Shown here one piece after another: positions 6,559 through 9,298 of a stretch of DNA of 9,298 nt. The stretch lies in NCBI GenBank assembly GCA_005893365.1, contig VBPB01000148.1, positions 10,281 through 19,578 on the forward strand, written 5' to 3'. Position numbers and translations under genes: made by a program. The stretch is from Candidatus Eiseniibacteriota bacterium (lineage in GTDB: Bacteria > Eisenbacteria > RBG-16-71-46). Position 1 is the stretch's first letter; every line of letters starts with the position of its first letter. The notes under the pieces were generated by a model. That model made no database searches. It was not told the DNA's origin and saw only the letters and a program-made list of their open reading frames with translations.

Positions 6559-7079
6559 CTAAACAAGACCTTGATCCTGCCCCAGGTCGTGCCTTGCGCG
6601 GGTGTCACTCCGGGATCGACGGCTCGGCGATAGGCGAAGGCGCCGCCGCTGGCGGACCCCTGGGCCCAGCTGGTGAAGACGATGTCGATGTAGATGTCCT
6701 CGTGGATCAGGTGGACCACGGCGTTGACGCCCACCGTCGAGGGGGGATTGCGGTTGGCCCAGTTCTCCCACGGCAGGAACACCAGGCTGCCGTAGTCGAC
6801 CGCGTCGCCGGTGGCCCATTCGGTGTCCTCCGGGCTCACGCCGCCGACGTACGCGGTCTCGGTGTTGGCGTTGAAGATCCCCTGCACGTTCGCCCGGGTG
6901 ATCCAGACCGTGGGGAGGATGCGGTCCTGGTTGGCGGCCAGCGTGTAGTCGGTGAAGGCGGTCTTGGAGAAGAGGAACGTGCGCCCGGACCAGACCTGGG
7001 TGGCCGCGGCCGCGCCCGTGGCGAAGGCCGCGAGGACCGTCCATGCCCCGGCGGCCACGAGCAACCGATGTCGAGCCAT
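6555..7079 (-). CDS. small exported protein of unknown function
   Basis: A 174-residue protein with a clear signal peptide: MARHR, a hydrophobic core to about residue 21, and an A-A-A cleavage region near 23-26. The mature part is about 148 residues with many Trp, Tyr and Asp and no further membrane segment, consistent with a periplasmic or surface beta-rich protein. Its most distinctive stretch is HLIHEDIYIDIVFTSW (123-138), followed by a Gly/Ser loop and GAFAYRRA. I have an impression of similar D-I-Y-I-D-x-x-F-x-S-W stretches in unannotated secreted bacterial proteins, but I cannot name a family. The ATG at 7079 is chosen over an in-frame ATG at 7136 because only the shorter form begins with the signal peptide and has an SD (GAGGG, 7-nt spacing). 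It is the first gene of the four-gene block and overlaps the YfhO-type start by 4 bp, so it may be a substrate or partner of that system; this is inference. Confidence 0.8.
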   Translation of the reverse strand: MARHRLLVAAGAWTVLAAFATGAAAATQVWSGRTFLFSKTAFTDYTLAANQDRILPTVWITRANVQGIFNANTETAYVGGVSPEDTEWATGDAVDYGSLVFLPWENWANRNPPSTVGVNAVVHLIHEDIYIDIVFTSWAQGSASGGAFAYRRAVDPGVTPAQGTTWGRIKVLFR

Positions 7080-7086
7080 GATGGAG

Positions 7087-7091
7087 CCCTC
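7087..7091 (-). promoter_or_regulatory. Shine-Dalgarno site for the exported-protein gene
   Basis: GAGGG on the minus strand lies 7 nt before the ATG at 7079. Together with the signal peptide beginning at that codon it decides the start against the in-frame ATG at 7136. Confidence 0.6.
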
Positions 7092-7126
7092 GCACAGGGG
7101 GTGGCGGTGCGCCCGAGAGGTGCATG

Positions 7127-7155
7127 ATTCTCGCATGTTCCCGCGCGTCCGGGAA
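7127..7155 (-). promoter_or_regulatory. weak candidate promoter with an inverted repeat, upstream of the exported-protein operon
   Basis: On the minus strand TTCCCG (7155-7150) and GAGAAT (7132-7127) are spaced by 17 nt, like a poor sigma-70 pair (3/6 and 4/6 matches by eye), in one of the less GC-rich spots of the 176-bp gap between the amidohydrolase and the exported-protein gene. TTCCCG is also one arm of a perfect inverted repeat, TTCCCG-N6-CGGGAA (7138-7155), which could be an operator. Such matches occur by chance in GC-rich DNA. The predicted start would leave a leader of about 40 nt. The gap also holds short GC-rich stems without a T tract. Confidence 0.22.
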
Positions 7156-7255
7156 GGGGGGGCCGGGGCACGGCCGGCGGTGCCAAACGGTCAGGATCGT
7201 GACGCGGCTGGCCGCGCCCCGCCGTCCAAGCCCCGGCCCCGCCACGACGCCGGCC

Positions 7256-9298
<2,043 letters not shown>

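Noticed and set aside
7080..7136. N-terminal extension of the exported protein to an ATG at 7136
   Set aside because: It would place 19 polar residues before the signal peptide and has no good SD; the ATG at 7079 has GAGGG at 7 nt.
7167..7188. TTGGCAC on the minus strand resembling a sigma-54 -24 box
   Set aside because: No TTGC-like -12 element occurs at the required spacing.
7203..7216. Short inverted repeat CGCGG-N4-CCGCG downstream of the amidohydrolase stop, considered as a terminator
   Set aside because: Five-base stem with no following T tract; stems of this size are common by chance at this GC content.

Overview
The window is a GC-rich (about 70% by eye), densely packed bacterial segment with frequent GTG starts and overlapping genes. 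Nothing in it fixes the taxon. The gene families (a PD40-propeller amidohydrolase, large uncharacterised membrane proteins, a YfhO-type protein) fit a soil or sediment lineage such as Acidobacteriota, Gemmatimonadota, Rokubacteria/Methylomirabilota or Eisenbacteria; this is an inference from family habits. No RNA genes, mobile elements or CRISPR arrays were seen.

Layout. Plus strand, 1-2789: the last codons of a VOC (glyoxalase-fold) protein, a DUF2891 protein (82-1140), and a 550-residue polytopic membrane protein (1137-2789) whose GTG start overlaps the DUF2891 stop. Minus strand, read from 9298 down to 2749: a 5'-truncated TolB/PD40-propeller plus amidohydrolase protein (7256-9298); a 176-bp gap holding the only promoter/operator candidate; then a tight four-gene block. 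The block is a small exported protein (6555-7079), a YfhO-type membrane protein broken by an apparent one-base frameshift (6558-4239), a class I SAM methyltransferase (4229-3471) and an Alg5/DPM1-like GT2 glycosyltransferase (3492-2749). The two strands converge tail to tail, with the last genes overlapping by 41 bp.

How the genes may work together. The four-gene block looks like one operon: GTGA overlap, 8-9 bp gap with the SD on the previous stop codon, then a 22-bp overlap. A GT2 resembling polyprenyl-phosphate-sugar synthases next to a YfhO-type (GT-C-like) membrane protein recalls the Bacillus CsbB/YfhO pair, in which a lipid-linked sugar is made inside and transferred outside the membrane. 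The added methyltransferase and the co-translated exported protein suggest a surface glycan or glycoprotein modification module, possibly with the exported protein as substrate or partner. That assignment is inference.

Most notable points: the single-base frameshift in the YfhO-type gene (restoring it gives a continuous 772-residue protein); the coupling of an unrecognised exported protein to a glycosyltransfer operon; and two apparent in-frame gaps of about 14 residues in the amidohydrolase domain, at conserved active-site segments as I recall them from the family.
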